A stretch of DNA of 33,548 nt from Rhodospirillales bacterium (GTDB taxonomy: Bacteria > Pseudomonadota > Alphaproteobacteria > Reyranellales > Reyranellaceae): contig CANIRG010000014.1 of assembly GCA_947469635.1 (NCBI GenBank), forward strand, positions 1 to 33,548, given 5' to 3'. Position 1 is the stretch's first letter; each line of letters starts with the position of its first letter. The position numbers and the translations under genes were made by a program. The notes beneath the pieces are model-generated. The model worked only from the letters and a program-made list of their open reading frames with translations. It searched no databases and was not told the origin of the DNA. Of the stretch, positions 1-9,951 are shown in pieces.

Positions 1-1
1 G

Positions 2-268
2 CTACGCCCTCCCTTCGACCGGCCCCCGCCAGCGCTTTCTCATCCTGATTGACGCTGGGTTCTCACCTTGATTGTCGCCGCGCAGCGGTCGCCAAACCGC
101 CCCAGACAGTAACCAATCTCCGACATCGATAGCCCCCTTGGCTTCCAACACCATTAGGGAGTCAGCCTTCAGGGCGTCGCGCAAGCGCGATGTGTGAATA
201 CGATAGGCGCTTCGCGCAGGGAGGAAAGGGCACTGCTGCAGAGAGGATGCTCGAAACGATGTGTCCAC
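2..268 (-). other. weak open frame, probably non-coding or a gene remnant
   Basis: An 88-codon frame fills the 275 bases before the DMT exporter gene. I recognise no domain. It lacks the strong third-position GC bias of the neighbouring genes and has no clear ribosome binding site. A stretch around residues 28-60 (LRDALKADSLMVLEAKG...) looks somewhat protein-like, so a degraded gene end is possible. Otherwise I see nothing in bases 1-275. Confidence 0.2.
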
Positions 269-275
269 GCGGAGC

Positions 276-1172
276 TCACCGCCGCCCGCGCGTGATCGTG
301 CCCAAGGCGATGCCGCCCAGGATGAGCGTCATGGCGACGAGCAGGAGCAGGGAAATGCTCTCTCCCAAGGCCAGTGCGGCACTGAGCGTGCCGACGACAG
401 GCGTCGCCAGCAGGCCGAGCGAGGTCGTGGCGGCGGGCAGGCTGCGGTTGACCATCGCCATCGCCCAATAGGCCAGCGCGTTGCCGCACACGACGCCGTA
501 GAGCAGCAGCAGGATGAGCGGCAGGGTCCACTCGATCCGGGGCACGCCCTCGAAGAACAGGGCCACCAGCACCAGCAGGACCGTGGCGAGCAGCGTCTCC
601 CAGAACACGAGCTCGAACGGTGTCGATATCCACTTGTGGGCGCGGACATGGACGATGCTGACGGCCCAGCAGGCGGCCGCCAGCAGAAGCAGGCCGTTGC
701 CCAGCAGGGCGCGGTGGTCGTTCCAGTCGAACGAGGCCGGATTGAACATCAGCATCAGGCCGGCGAAAGCCAGCGCCCCGCCGGCCAGATGGCGCCTGGT
801 GATGGGCTCGCCGAGGATCAGGCGCGCAGCGGGGATGACCCAGAGCGGCGTGGTGTAGCCCAGCACGATGGCGCGGCCGGCGGGAACGAACTGGATGCCC
901 AGCGCCACCAGCGCCGAGAAGGCGACCATGTGGGGCAGGGCGATCCCGAACACGACGGGGAGGTCGCCCCGGCGCGGAACGATCAGCTTTCCCTGGGCCA
1001 GGAGGAGGCCCAGCAACACGACGCCCGAGATCAGGCTGCGAAGCGCCACGGTCCACAGCGGTGTGATGCTCTGGACCAGCACCTTGGTGACCGGCCAGGT
1101 GAAACCCCAGGCCAGGACGACTGTCGCGAACAACAGCAGCGCCACGGGCCTCGTCAGTCGATCGCTCTTCAT
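276..1172 (-). CDS. EamA/DMT-superfamily small-molecule transporter
   Basis: A 298-residue integral membrane protein of the drug/metabolite transporter superfamily, probably an inner-membrane exporter. It is almost wholly hydrophobic, with about ten membrane segments in two tandem EamA repeats, the first at about residues 10-145 and the second at about 155-293. Features typical of the family are the early WGFTWP segment, the GYTTPLWV motif closing the first half, and the conserved LGLLATPVVG in the second. The start ATG is preceded only by a weak AAGG. The substrate cannot be read from sequence; family members export amino acids, nucleobases and metabolites. It is transcribed alone, downstream of the acyl-CoA dehydrogenase gene. 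A palindromic site about 45 bases upstream of the start suggests specific regulation. Confidence 0.85.
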   Translation of the reverse strand: MKSDRLTRPVALLLFATVVLAWGFTWPVTKVLVQSITPLWTVALRSLISGVVLLGLLLAQGKLIVPRRGDLPVVFGIALPHMVAFSALVALGIQFVPAGRAIVLGYTTPLWVIPAARLILGEPITRRHLAGGALAFAGLMLMFNPASFDWNDHRALLGNGLLLLAAACWAVSIVHVRAHKWISTPFELVFWETLLATVLLVLVALFFEGVPRIEWTLPLILLLLYGVVCGNALAYWAMAMVNRSLPAATTSLGLLATPVVGTLSAALALGESISLLLLVAMTLILGGIALGTITRGRR

Positions 1173-1213
1173 GCCGGGCCTTGAGTCGTCGCCACTTGGA
1201 TCTTGCTTTAACG

Positions 1214-1237
1214 TTGCGAATATCGCAATATGCGATA
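1214..1237. promoter_or_regulatory. overlapping palindromes, probable operator of the DMT exporter gene
   Basis: Two overlapping inverted repeats share half-sites. TTGCGA-ATA-TCGCAA spans 1214-1228 and TATCGCA-ATA-TGCGATA spans 1221-1237. The 11-mer ATATTGCGATA, read on the minus strand at 1221-1231, occurs twice more near 12.3 kb. The site lies 42-65 bases upstream of the minus-strand start at 1172, and a minus-strand TTGCGA inside it could serve as a -35 element. Alternating half-sites suggest a dimer-of-dimers repressor such as an IclR- or GntR-type protein; that assignment is inference. Confidence 0.5.
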
Positions 1238-1298
1238 CGGGGCCGAAGATACTGGTTACGAAAAGTGACGCTTAAATTCATGTTATTTTATTCAGAAC

Positions 1299-3089
<1,791 letters not shown>

Positions 3090-3129
3090 GTGATTTCCTC
3101 CGGGCGGCAATATGCCGGGCTCGGTCGCC

Positions 3130-3153
3130 TTCGGCCACTCACTCGGCTATCCT
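3130..3153 (+). promoter_or_regulatory. sigma-73-like promoter for the enoyl-CoA hydratase homologue
   Basis: TTCGGC (3130-3135), a 10-base spacer and GCTATCCT (3146-3153) resemble the Caulobacter housekeeping consensus TTGACGS-N10-14-GCTANAWC. Transcription would begin a few bases before, or at, the ATG at 3163. No Shine-Dalgarno sequence precedes that ATG, which fits a leaderless or near-leaderless mRNA. Confidence 0.4.
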
Positions 3154-3162
3154 CGCCCCATC

Positions 3163-3951
3163 ATGACCGACACAGTTCTGCTCGCCATCGATGGCGCGCG
3201 CGCAACCATCACCCTCAACGATCCCGCCAAGCACAACCGGCTGGATCCTTCCGGCCTGCGGCTGCTGCGCGAGGCGGTGGAGAAGGTCGACGCCGATCCC
3301 GACGTGCGCGTGCTGGTGCTGACCGGCGCGGGCGACAAGTCGTTCTGCTCCGGCTTCGATCTGGGCTCGATCAAGACGGACAAGAAGGAGGGGGACAGGG
3401 ATTCGCGTCCCTCGGACGGCGAGGACAGTTTCGAGACGGTGATGGACCGCATCGAGGCGCTGCGCATGCCGTCGCTCTGCGCGTTGAACGGCGGCGTCTA
3501 TGGCGGTGCCACCGACATGGCGCTGGCCTGCGACTTCCGGATGGGAGTGAAGGGCATGCGCTTCTTCATGCCGGCCGCGCGCTTCGGCCTGCACTACTAT
3601 CCGAGCGGCCTGCGTCGCTACACCCAGAAGGTGAGCCCGAGCTTCGCCAAGCGTGCCTTCCTGCTGTCGGAGGATTTCACCGACGAGGACCTGCTGCGCG
3701 CGGGCTATCTCGACTGGCTGGTGGAGCGGGGCGAGTTCAAGGCCCGCGTCGAGGCGACCGCGGCCAAGCTGGCCGGCCTCGCGCCGCTGTCGATGGCCAA
3801 CATGAAGCGCGCCATCGAGCAGTTCACCCAGGCCGAGCCGGATATCCCCAGGATCCGCGAAGGCATCCGCGAGTGCCAGACGTCCGAGGACCTGCGCGAG
3901 GGGCTGGCCGCTCTGCGCGAACGCCGCACGCCGGCCTTCAAGGGCCGCTGA
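3163..3951 (+). CDS. enoyl-CoA hydratase/isomerase family protein with altered active site
   Basis: A 262-residue crotonase-fold protein. The oxyanion-hole segments are present: KSFCSGFDLG (about residues 59-68) and ALNGGVYGGATD (107-118). Crotonases use two glutamates for hydration (E144 and E164 in rat mitochondrial hydratase). By hand alignment the first is Asp118 here and the second is Ala138 in MPAARFGL. The protein may therefore be an isomerase, hydrolase, decarboxylase or other crotonase-superfamily enzyme instead of a standard hydratase. The start at 3163 gives the usual family N-terminus (MTDTVLLAIDG) and sits 9 bases after a -10-like element. It is divergent from the acyl-CoA dehydrogenase gene with 73 bases between starts, so both may act on the same acyl-CoA. 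Confidence 0.85.
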   Translation: MTDTVLLAIDGARATITLNDPAKHNRLDPSGLRLLREAVEKVDADPDVRVLVLTGAGDKSFCSGFDLGSIKTDKKEGDRDSRPSDGEDSFETVMDRIEALRMPSLCALNGGVYGGATDMALACDFRMGVKGMRFFMPAARFGLHYYPSGLRRYTQKVSPSFAKRAFLLSEDFTDEDLLRAGYLDWLVERGEFKARVEATAAKLAGLAPLSMANMKRAIEQFTQAEPDIPRIREGIRECQTSEDLREGLAALRERRTPAFKGR

Positions 3952-4043
3952 TCGGTTGCACAAGGTCTGCGCTGGAGGATCGTCGGCAATTCTCTATCCG
4001 AGGGGCGCGAAATCGAATTTTGGCCGCTAGACTAGGGGCGCTC

Positions 4044-4937
4044 ATGGCCACCACCCAGCGCCGCCTCGCCGCGATCGTGCATGCCGACCTTGCTGGCTTT
4101 GCCAGGATGATGGAGGGCGCGGAGACGCGCACCTTCCGGCATCTCAAGTCGGCGCAGGTCCAGGTGTGGCGGCCGTCGATCGACACCGGTGGGGGGCGGA
4201 TCGTCGGCACGGCGGGCGATGCCATGCTGGCGGAGTTCGGCTCGGCGGTGGCCGCCGTCGAGGCGGCGATCGACATCCAGGAGCGCATGGCGCGGTTCAA
4301 CGAGGTGTTGACGCAAGACCAGCGCATGCTGTTCCGCATCGGCGTCCATCTCGGCGAGGTCATCGTCGACGAGGAGGACCAGAACATCTTCGGCGACGGC
4401 GTCAACCTGGCCGCCCGCATCCAGGCGGTGGCCGAGCCCGGCGGCATCTCGGTGTCGCGCGCCGTGCGCGACGTCACCGAGCTCAATGTCGAATATGTCT
4501 TCGTCGATGCCGGCGAGCATTTGCTCAAGAACGTGCGCCGGCCGATCCACATCTTCCATGTCCGGGCCGCCGCGGGCGTCTCGGCGACCACGGTCTCGCA
4601 GGCCGCCCCGCAGGCCGTGCTGCGGTTCGAGGGGACCGATTCGACCGGCCAGAAGTTCGGCTTCGACGTCGCCCTCGCCAGGCTGATCAACCTGCAGCAG
4701 GGCATGATGATCGGCCGTGCCGCCGACCAGTGCGAGCTGGTCCTGCCCCATGCCACCGTCTCGCGGCGCCATGCCCGGCTGAGCCTTTCCGGCGAGGCCC
4801 TGCTGATCGAGGATCTGGCCTCGACCAACGGCACCACGGTGAACGGCGCGACCCTGCATTCGGGGGCGCCGGCGGCGCTCCAGGCCGGCTACAGGCTCCG
4901 CATCGGCGACGTCGAGCTTACCGTCCGGCAGGCCTAG
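4044..4937 (+). CDS. class III adenylate/guanylate cyclase with C-terminal FHA domain
   Basis: A 297-residue cytoplasmic protein. Residues 5-175 form a class III nucleotide cyclase domain with both metal-binding aspartates, Asp15 in IVHADLAGFARMM and Asp59 in GTAGDAML, and the transition-state pair Asn121/Arg125 in GDGVNLAAR. It should therefore be active, probably making cAMP. Residues 215-295 form a forkhead-associated domain with the phosphothreonine-binding signature IGR...SRRH...STNGTTVNG. The start follows a GCTAGACT -10-like element by 10 bases without a Shine-Dalgarno site. The next gene is a transmembrane Ser/Thr kinase, so phosphorylation-dependent docking or control of cyclase activity is a natural inference. 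Adenylate versus guanylate specificity is not settled by sequence. Confidence 0.9.
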   Translation: MATTQRRLAAIVHADLAGFARMMEGAETRTFRHLKSAQVQVWRPSIDTGGGRIVGTAGDAMLAEFGSAVAAVEAAIDIQERMARFNEVLTQDQRMLFRIGVHLGEVIVDEEDQNIFGDGVNLAARIQAVAEPGGISVSRAVRDVTELNVEYVFVDAGEHLLKNVRRPIHIFHVRAAAGVSATTVSQAAPQAVLRFEGTDSTGQKFGFDVALARLINLQQGMMIGRAADQCELVLPHATVSRRHARLSLSGEALLIEDLASTNGTTVNGATLHSGAPAALQAGYRLRIGDVELTVRQA

Positions 4938-4951
4938 CCGGGGAGGGGCCG

Positions 4952-5023
4952 ATGGTGACGGGCGATATCCCATTGCCCGCCGTCGACACGCATGGCACGC
5001 TTGTCGCCTCGCCAATGCCATGA
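4952..5023 (+). CDS. 23-codon upstream reading frame coupled to the kinase gene
   Basis: A short frame (MVTGDIPLPAVDTHG...) starts with ATG after a strong GGGGAGGGG (4940-4948). It ends in a TGA that overlaps the kinase ATG as ATGA at 5020-5023. The kinase start has no Shine-Dalgarno sequence of its own, so ribosomes finishing this frame could restart on the kinase. The peptide resembles nothing I know. The arrangement suggests translational coupling; the peptide itself may have no function. Confidence 0.4.
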   Translation: MVTGDIPLPAVDTHGTLVASPMP

Positions 5024-7098
5024 TCGACATTACGAACCAGGGTTCAACCCAAGCCCCCGAGGTCGATTTCGTTGCGCTCCATCCGGGGCAGACAATCGGC
5101 CGCTACGAAATCGTGTCGGTTCTGGGCCAGGGCGGCTTCGGCATCACCTACCGCGCCAACGACATCCAGCTCCACCGCGAGGTGGCGATCAAGGAATACC
5201 TGCCGTCGGCGCTGGCCGTTCGCCAGGACGGCTCCACGGTTCTTCCGCGCTCGACCAAGATGGCGGAAGACTTCGGCTGGGGCCGCGAGCGGTTCGTGGC
5301 CGAGGGCCGCACGCTTGCCACCCTGCAGCGGGCGCCCGGCATCGTGCGGGTGTTCGATTTCCTCGAGGCCAACGGCACGGCGTATATCGTCATGGAGCTG
5401 GTGCCGGGCGAGACGCTCGACGAGCGGATGAGGAAGGGCGGCACGCTCACCCCCGACGAGGTGGACCGCATCCTGTGGCCGCTGCTCGACGGGATGGAGC
5501 GGGTGCATGCCGCGGGCTTCCTGCATCGTGACATCAAGCCGGCCAACATCCTGCTCGATGCCGATGGCAATCCGACGCTGATCGACTTCGGCGCCTCGCG
5601 TGCCGCCATGGTCGGCCGCGCGGCGGTGATGACGGCGATCTTCACGCCGGGCTATGCCGCGGCCGAGCAGTTCACGGCCGCCAAGCAGGGACCCTGGACC
5701 GACATCTACGGCATCTCGGCGACGCTCTATCACGGCATTGTCGGAACGCCGCCGCCCAGCGCCTTCGACCGCATGCTCGACGACGGCTACGAGCCCCTGG
5801 GCCGGCTCCAGCCGCCGGGGTTCGCCCCCGGCCTGCTGGTCGGCATCGATGCAGGGCTCGCGGTACGGGCGACCGACCGGCCGCAGTCGATCGCCGGTTG
5901 GCGACAGATCCTCGGCCATGCGAGCTCCCTCGGCGCCCAGGCGACGGTGGCGCTGGCCAAGCCCAACACCCTCACGCCGCCCTATACGCCTCGTCCGTCC
6001 ATTGCGGCGGCTCCGGTGGCCGCGCCGAGGCCGACGCTGCAACCGACGCCGACCGTGCAGCCGACTCCAATGCCCACGCAGCAGCCGGCGCCTGTTGCCA
6101 AGCGTCCGCTGGCCCCGTGGATCGCGGCGGCGGCCGGCATCGCTTTGGTGCTCGCCGGCGGCGGCTACTATCTCGCCAAGACCTCGGGCCCCGACCCCGC
6201 GGCGATCGAAGCCGCGCGCAAGCAGCAGGAAGTGGCCGAGGCCGAAGCGGCCAAGCGCCGTGCGGCCGAGGAAGAGCTCTCCAAGCTGCGCGCTGCCGAA
6301 GCGGCACGGCTGAAGGCTGCCGAGGACAGAGCCAAGGCGGAGCAGGAAGCCAGGCTGAAGGCCGAAGCCGAGGAGGCCGAGCGTCGCGGCGCCGAAGCGG
6401 CGGAGACGGCGCTTCGTTTCTCCCTTCCCGATCGCCAGCGCGTGCAGGTGGCCCTCACGGCGCTGGGCTTCAACACCGCCGGCACGGACGGCCTCTTCAC
6501 GCCGCGCACGCGCGAGATGATCGCGGCCTGGCAGAAGGCACACGGCGCCCTGCAGACCGGCTTCCTGAGCGGCCTGCAGAACCAGACCCTGCTCAAGGAA
6601 GCAGCCCCCGCCGTCGCCCGGTTCGACGACGAGCTGAAGAAGGCTGCCGCAGGGCCGGTCCCGACGCCACCACCGGTGAGGCCCGCTCCGGACAGCACCC
6701 CTGTGCCTGCGCCGGGGACGACGGCCGAAGTGATCGATGGTCTGTGGCAGGGCTCCTACGACTGCCAGGCCGGGCGCGACACGAACACGGCGCCGCCCTT
6801 CACCCTCCAGGTCCGGGTCGTGCTGATCCATGGTTCGGGTGCGTGGGTGCCGCCTGTCATACGCGGGACGGCCGCGCTCGGCGTGCAGGTCACCGGGGAG
6901 AGCGTGCGTTTCACCCGCACCGTCTCCAATCCCGACCAGACCAAGTCGGACACCTATCTCAGCGGCAGGCTGCAGGGCAGCACCATCACCGCGAGCGGCC
7001 GGGAATCGCCGTTCGGCCGCAATTGCACGGTAGTGATGGTGCGCACCGAGCTACCCACCGGCGCGCGGGGGCCTGGTGGGGGGAGCAATCGCCGCTAG
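5020..7098 (+). CDS. transmembrane Ser/Thr protein kinase with peptidoglycan-binding domain
   Basis: A 692-residue Hanks-type kinase. The kinase domain covers about residues 28-300 with all key elements: glycine loop LGQGGFG (35-41), Lys58 in VAIK, HRDIKPAN (169-176) and DFG (189-191). A Pro-rich linker follows, then one membrane helix (about 365-387, PWIAAAAGIALVLAGGGYY) and an Ala/Glu/Lys-rich coiled coil (about 393-465). A peptidoglycan-binding-1-like module (about 466-525, VQVALTALGFNTAGTDG) and a beta-rich C-terminal domain of unknown function complete the protein. The layout implies a cytoplasmic kinase and an outer sensor that may read cell-wall state. It lies 82 bases after the FHA-cyclase gene, a likely substrate or partner. 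Its stop TAG sits inside a GCTAGCCT element that may promote the next gene. Confidence 0.9.
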   Translation: MIDITNQGSTQAPEVDFVALHPGQTIGRYEIVSVLGQGGFGITYRANDIQLHREVAIKEYLPSALAVRQDGSTVLPRSTKMAEDFGWGRERFVAEGRTLATLQRAPGIVRVFDFLEANGTAYIVMELVPGETLDERMRKGGTLTPDEVDRILWPLLDGMERVHAAGFLHRDIKPANILLDADGNPTLIDFGASRAAMVGRAAVMTAIFTPGYAAAEQFTAAKQGPWTDIYGISATLYHGIVGTPPPSAFDRMLDDGYEPLGRLQPPGFAPGLLVGIDAGLAVRATDRPQSIAGWRQILGHASSLGAQATVALAKPNTLTPPYTPRPSIAAAPVAAPRPTLQPTPTVQPTPMPTQQPAPVAKRPLAPWIAAAAGIALVLAGGGYYLAKTSGPDPAAIEAARKQQEVAEAEAAKRRAAEEELSKLRAAEAARLKAAEDRAKAEQEARLKAEAEEAERRGAEAAETALRFSLPDRQRVQVALTALGFNTAGTDGLFTPRTREMIAAWQKAHGALQTGFLSGLQNQTLLKEAAPAVARFDDELKKAAAGPVPTPPPVRPAPDSTPVPAPGTTAEVIDGLWQGSYDCQAGRDTNTAPPFTLQVRVVLIHGSGAWVPPVIRGTAALGVQVTGESVRFTRTVSNPDQTKSDTYLSGRLQGSTITASGRESPFGRNCTVVMVRTELPTGARGPGGGSNRR

Positions 7099-7122
7099 CC
7101 TCGATCTCGCAAGGAGCCGGAC

Positions 7123-7989
7123 ATGACGGGCAACACAAAGGCAGCCCAGCTGCGTGAGCGGCTGGCGAAGGGCGAGTTCATCCTCGCCCCGGGCATCTAC
7201 GACGGAATCTCGGCGCGGGTCGCCGACCGCATGGGCTTTCCCGCCCTCTACATGACCGGCTACGGCGCCACCGCCTCGGCGCTCGGCCTGCCCGATGCCG
7301 GGCTCGCCACCTATTCCGACATGGTGGGCCGCGCCGAGATGATCTGCTCGGTGATCGACACGCCGCTGATCGCCGATGCCGACACCGGCTACGGCGGTCT
7401 GCTGAACGTGCAGCGCACGGTGCGCGGCTACGAGGCGGCGGGCGTCGCGGCCATCCAGATCGAAGACCAGGAGATGCCCAAGAAATGCGGCCACACGCCC
7501 GGCCGTCGCGTCGTGCCGGCCGAGGACATGGTGCTGAAGATCCAGGTCGCGGCCGAAGCGCGGCGCCATGCCGAGACGCTGATCGTGGCGCGCACCGACG
7601 CCCGCACCGCGCTCGGCCTCGACGAGGCGCTGCGTCGTGCGAGCCTCTATGGTGCTGCCGGCGCCGACATCATCTTCGTGGAATCGCCCGAGAGCGAGGA
7701 CGAGCTCGAGCGCATCGGCCGCGAGGTCGACAAGCCCTTGCTCGCCAACATGGTCGAGTTCGGCAAGACGCCGCGCGTCGAGGTCGATCGCCTGAGGAAG
7801 TGGGGCTTCGACATGGCGATCTATCCCGGCCTCGGCTTCAGCGTCGCGGCCGAAGCGATGCGCCAGGCCTGGGTCCATCTGCAGGAGAAGGGCACCAGCA
7901 ACGACGTGCCGGTGGCGCAGTACCGTGGCATGCATGAGCTGATGGGCTTCTCCGACGTATGGGACTTCGAGAAGAAGTGGGCGCGGTGA
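7123..7989 (+). CDS. isocitrate lyase/PEP mutase family enzyme (2-methylisocitrate lyase-like)
   Basis: A 288-residue TIM-barrel enzyme of the isocitrate lyase/PEP mutase superfamily. Visible motifs are IADADTGYGG (metal- and substrate-binding, residues 83-92) and KKCGH (120-124), the lyase-type catalytic loop. The KKCGH cysteine favours a C-C lyase or decarboxylase (2-methylisocitrate lyase, 2,3-dimethylmalate lyase or oxaloacetate decarboxylase) over phosphonate mutase. The length matches bacterial PrpB-like proteins, but genus-wide annotation of this family is unreliable and no prpC or prpD is adjacent. The start has AAGGAG 6 bases upstream. The gene overlaps the following membrane protein gene by GTGA, so the two are probably co-translated. 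Confidence 0.85.
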   Translation: MTGNTKAAQLRERLAKGEFILAPGIYDGISARVADRMGFPALYMTGYGATASALGLPDAGLATYSDMVGRAEMICSVIDTPLIADADTGYGGLLNVQRTVRGYEAAGVAAIQIEDQEMPKKCGHTPGRRVVPAEDMVLKIQVAAEARRHAETLIVARTDARTALGLDEALRRASLYGAAGADIIFVESPESEDELERIGREVDKPLLANMVEFGKTPRVEVDRLRKWGFDMAIYPGLGFSVAAEAMRQAWVHLQEKGTSNDVPVAQYRGMHELMGFSDVWDFEKKWAR

Positions 7990-8273
7990 CGGCCAGGCAG
8001 TTCTTCGAGCTGCTGGCCCGCCTGCCGGCCCGCGTCTGGCTCCAGGCGGCGCTCGCCATCGTGGGCTTCGTCGTGCTGGCGGTGCTGGGCTTTGCCGTGA
8101 TCGCGGGCGTGGCGGTCGTCGTGCTGGTCGCGATCCTGCTGTTCAAGGCCAAGGCCTGGCTGGCCGGTCTGTTCGCCGGCCGGCCGCCTGCGCCGCCGCC
8201 GCCCCGCCGCGTCGGCAAGGTGACCGACGTCACCTACGAGATCGTCGAGCGCAAGGACGACGGCCGGCATTAG
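7986..8273 (+). CDS. small membrane protein of unknown function
   Basis: A 95-residue protein that starts with GTG overlapping the stop of the lyase gene (GTGA, 7986-7989). Residues 15-55 are strongly hydrophobic and can form one long or two short membrane helices (LQAALAIVGFVVLAVLG and AGVAVVVLVAILLF). A Pro-rich segment (RPPAPPPPRR) and a charged tail follow, the tail probably cytoplasmic. An ATG 9 codons upstream in the same frame would lie inside the lyase gene and is less likely. I know no family for it. Coupling to the lyase suggests a shared expression unit, not necessarily a shared function. Confidence 0.6.
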   Translation: MTARQFFELLARLPARVWLQAALAIVGFVVLAVLGFAVIAGVAVVVLVAILLFKAKAWLAGLFAGRPPAPPPPRRVGKVTDVTYEIVERKDDGRH

Positions 8274-8280
8274 GCCCGCG

Positions 8281-9039
8281 TCAGCACGACCACTGGAAGC
8301 CGTCGATCACGAAGTGCTGGCCGGTGATGAAGCAGGGTTCGGAGGTGGCGAGGAAGGCCACGAGCTGGGCCACGTCGGCAGGCTTGCCCAGCCGATCCAG
8401 CACGATGCCCTTCTTCATCTCGTCGCCGCGCGACTTGGTGAGGCTGTTGCCGAGCTCGGTCTCGATCACGCCGGGACAGACGGCGTTGATCATGATCTTG
8501 GGGCCCAGCTCCTTGGCGAGCGATCGCGTGAGCCCCAGGATGCCGGCCTTGGCGGCGGCATAGGAATGCTTGCTCACGGCCGAGGTGACGCCGCCCGACA
8601 AGGCGTTCAGCGACGACATGCTGACGATGCGCCCACCCTGCTCCTGTCCGAGCATGATCGGCGCCGCGGCGTGGATGTAGTTGAAGCAGCTCTTGAGGTT
8701 GACCGCGATGGTGCGGTCGAACTCTTCTTCCTTGATCTCGAGGATGCCCTTGGCGTTCGAGGCGCCGGCATCGTTCAGCAGGAAGTCGAGCCGGCCCCAT
8801 TGCTTGGCGACGTCGGCCACGACCTCGTGCGCCCGGGCGAAGGAGGCGACGTCGGCCTGGTAGGTCAGCGCCTTGCGGCCCAGCGCCTCGATCTCACCCT
8901 GGGTGCGCGCCATCTCGGGCTCGAGCAGGTCGACCAGGGCGATGTCGTAGCCGCGGGCCGCCAGCTCGAGCGCGCAGCCCCGGCCGATGCCGCGGGCGCC
9001 ACCGGTGACGATGGCGGTCTTGAGGGGCGCCGTCTTCAC
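8281..9039 (-). CDS. short-chain dehydrogenase/reductase
   Basis: A 252-residue classical SDR and the last gene of a four-gene minus-strand operon. It has the Rossmann motif TGGARGIGRG near the N-terminus, catalytic Ser in SMSSLNALSGG and the YAAAK Tyr/Lys pair. The structural NNAG motif reads NDAG here, an uncommon variant. The aspartate in LVDLL after beta-strand 2 suggests NAD(H) over NADP(H). The start is a GTG that overlaps the TGA of the upstream deacetylase gene (GTGA, 9036-9039), so translation is probably coupled. The substrate is unknown; the operon context suggests oxidation of a hydroxyl intermediate. Confidence 0.85.
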   Translation of the reverse strand: MKTAPLKTAIVTGGARGIGRGCALELAARGYDIALVDLLEPEMARTQGEIEALGRKALTYQADVASFARAHEVVADVAKQWGRLDFLLNDAGASNAKGILEIKEEEFDRTIAVNLKSCFNYIHAAAPIMLGQEQGGRIVSMSSLNALSGGVTSAVSKHSYAAAKAGILGLTRSLAKELGPKIMINAVCPGVIETELGNSLTKSRGDEMKKGIVLDRLGKPADVAQLVAFLATSEPCFITGQHFVIDGFQWSC

Positions 9040-9941
9040 GCCGCGTGCTCCTTGGCGTACTGCGCGACCTCGGCATGGGTGGCGAACCAGACGCTGCCCT
9101 TGGCTCTGGCGTGGCGGATCAGCTCGTCGACGATCCAGATGCGCGAGCGATAGCCGATGATGTGTGGATGCATGGTGAGCTGGAAGAGGCCGCCGTCGTC
9201 CCAGGCAGCGTCGAGCTCGCGGCGGAAGATGTCGAGCACGTCGGTCGGCGGCGTGTAGGGGCGCAGCGAGGAGAAGCGGTGCATCGAGAAGTACACCGCG
9301 TCGTCGCGCACCCATTCCACCGGCAGCTCGACGATGCCGGTGGGCTCGCCGTGCAGCAGCAGCTCGTAGCAATCCTCGTCGGCCATCAGCGACGAATCGT
9401 AGAACAGCCCCAGCTCCTTCTCGAGCGCCAGCGTGTTGGGGCTGAAATCCCACGACGGCGTGCGCATGCCGACCGAGCGCTTGCCGGTGATCGTCTCCAG
9501 CGTGTCGGCCGACTTCATCATGAGGTCGCGCTCGGCCTGGTAGGGCAGCACCGAGTTGAGCTCGTGGATCCAACCATGGATGCCGATCTCATGGCCCTCG
9601 GCCACCAGCGCGCGCTGCTCGTCGGGATAGAGCAGCGCCGTCACCGCCGGCACGTAGAAGGTCGCCTTGACGTCGTGCTTGTCCAAAAGCCTGCGGATGC
9701 GCGGTATGCCGACGCGATTGCCCGACTGGCCCCAGGCCATGCGGCCGATCGACTTGCCGCCGTCGCGCAGCTCATTGGTCTCGTGATCGGAGTCGAAGGA
9801 GAGCGCCACCGCGCAGCGCGCGCCATCCTTCCACGCCTTCGGCCGATAGCTCCGGCCGGCGCGGACCTGGTTGACCAGCTTCTTCCATTGCTCGTCGGCC
9901 CACTGCCAGGGCTCGAGTTGCGGCGCATGTGTGTCGGGCAT
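9036..9941 (-). CDS. polysaccharide deacetylase-family hydrolase (PuuE/PgdA/cyclic-imidase-like)
   Basis: A 301-residue NodB-fold hydrolase without signal peptide, so cytoplasmic. Motif 1 is SFDSDHE (residues 48-54) and motif 2 is IGIHGWIHE (119-127), in the form seen in Helicobacter PgdA-type, PuuE-allantoinase-type and cyclic imide hydrolase proteins, not in secreted NodB enzymes. A cytoplasmic location and an operon with a transporter and two dehydrogenases argue for hydrolysis of a small cyclic amide or imide, or a small N-acyl compound, rather than cell-wall deacetylation. That is inference. The start has AAGGAG 6 bases upstream. The gene ends in the GTGA overlap with the next SDR. Confidence 0.8.
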   Translation of the reverse strand: MPDTHAPQLEPWQWADEQWKKLVNQVRAGRSYRPKAWKDGARCAVALSFDSDHETNELRDGGKSIGRMAWGQSGNRVGIPRIRRLLDKHDVKATFYVPAVTALLYPDEQRALVAEGHEIGIHGWIHELNSVLPYQAERDLMMKSADTLETITGKRSVGMRTPSWDFSPNTLALEKELGLFYDSSLMADEDCYELLLHGEPTGIVELPVEWVRDDAVYFSMHRFSSLRPYTPPTDVLDIFRRELDAAWDDGGLFQLTMHPHIIGYRSRIWIVDELIRHARAKGSVWFATHAEVAQYAKEHAA

Positions 9942-9951
9942 GGCGATCTCC

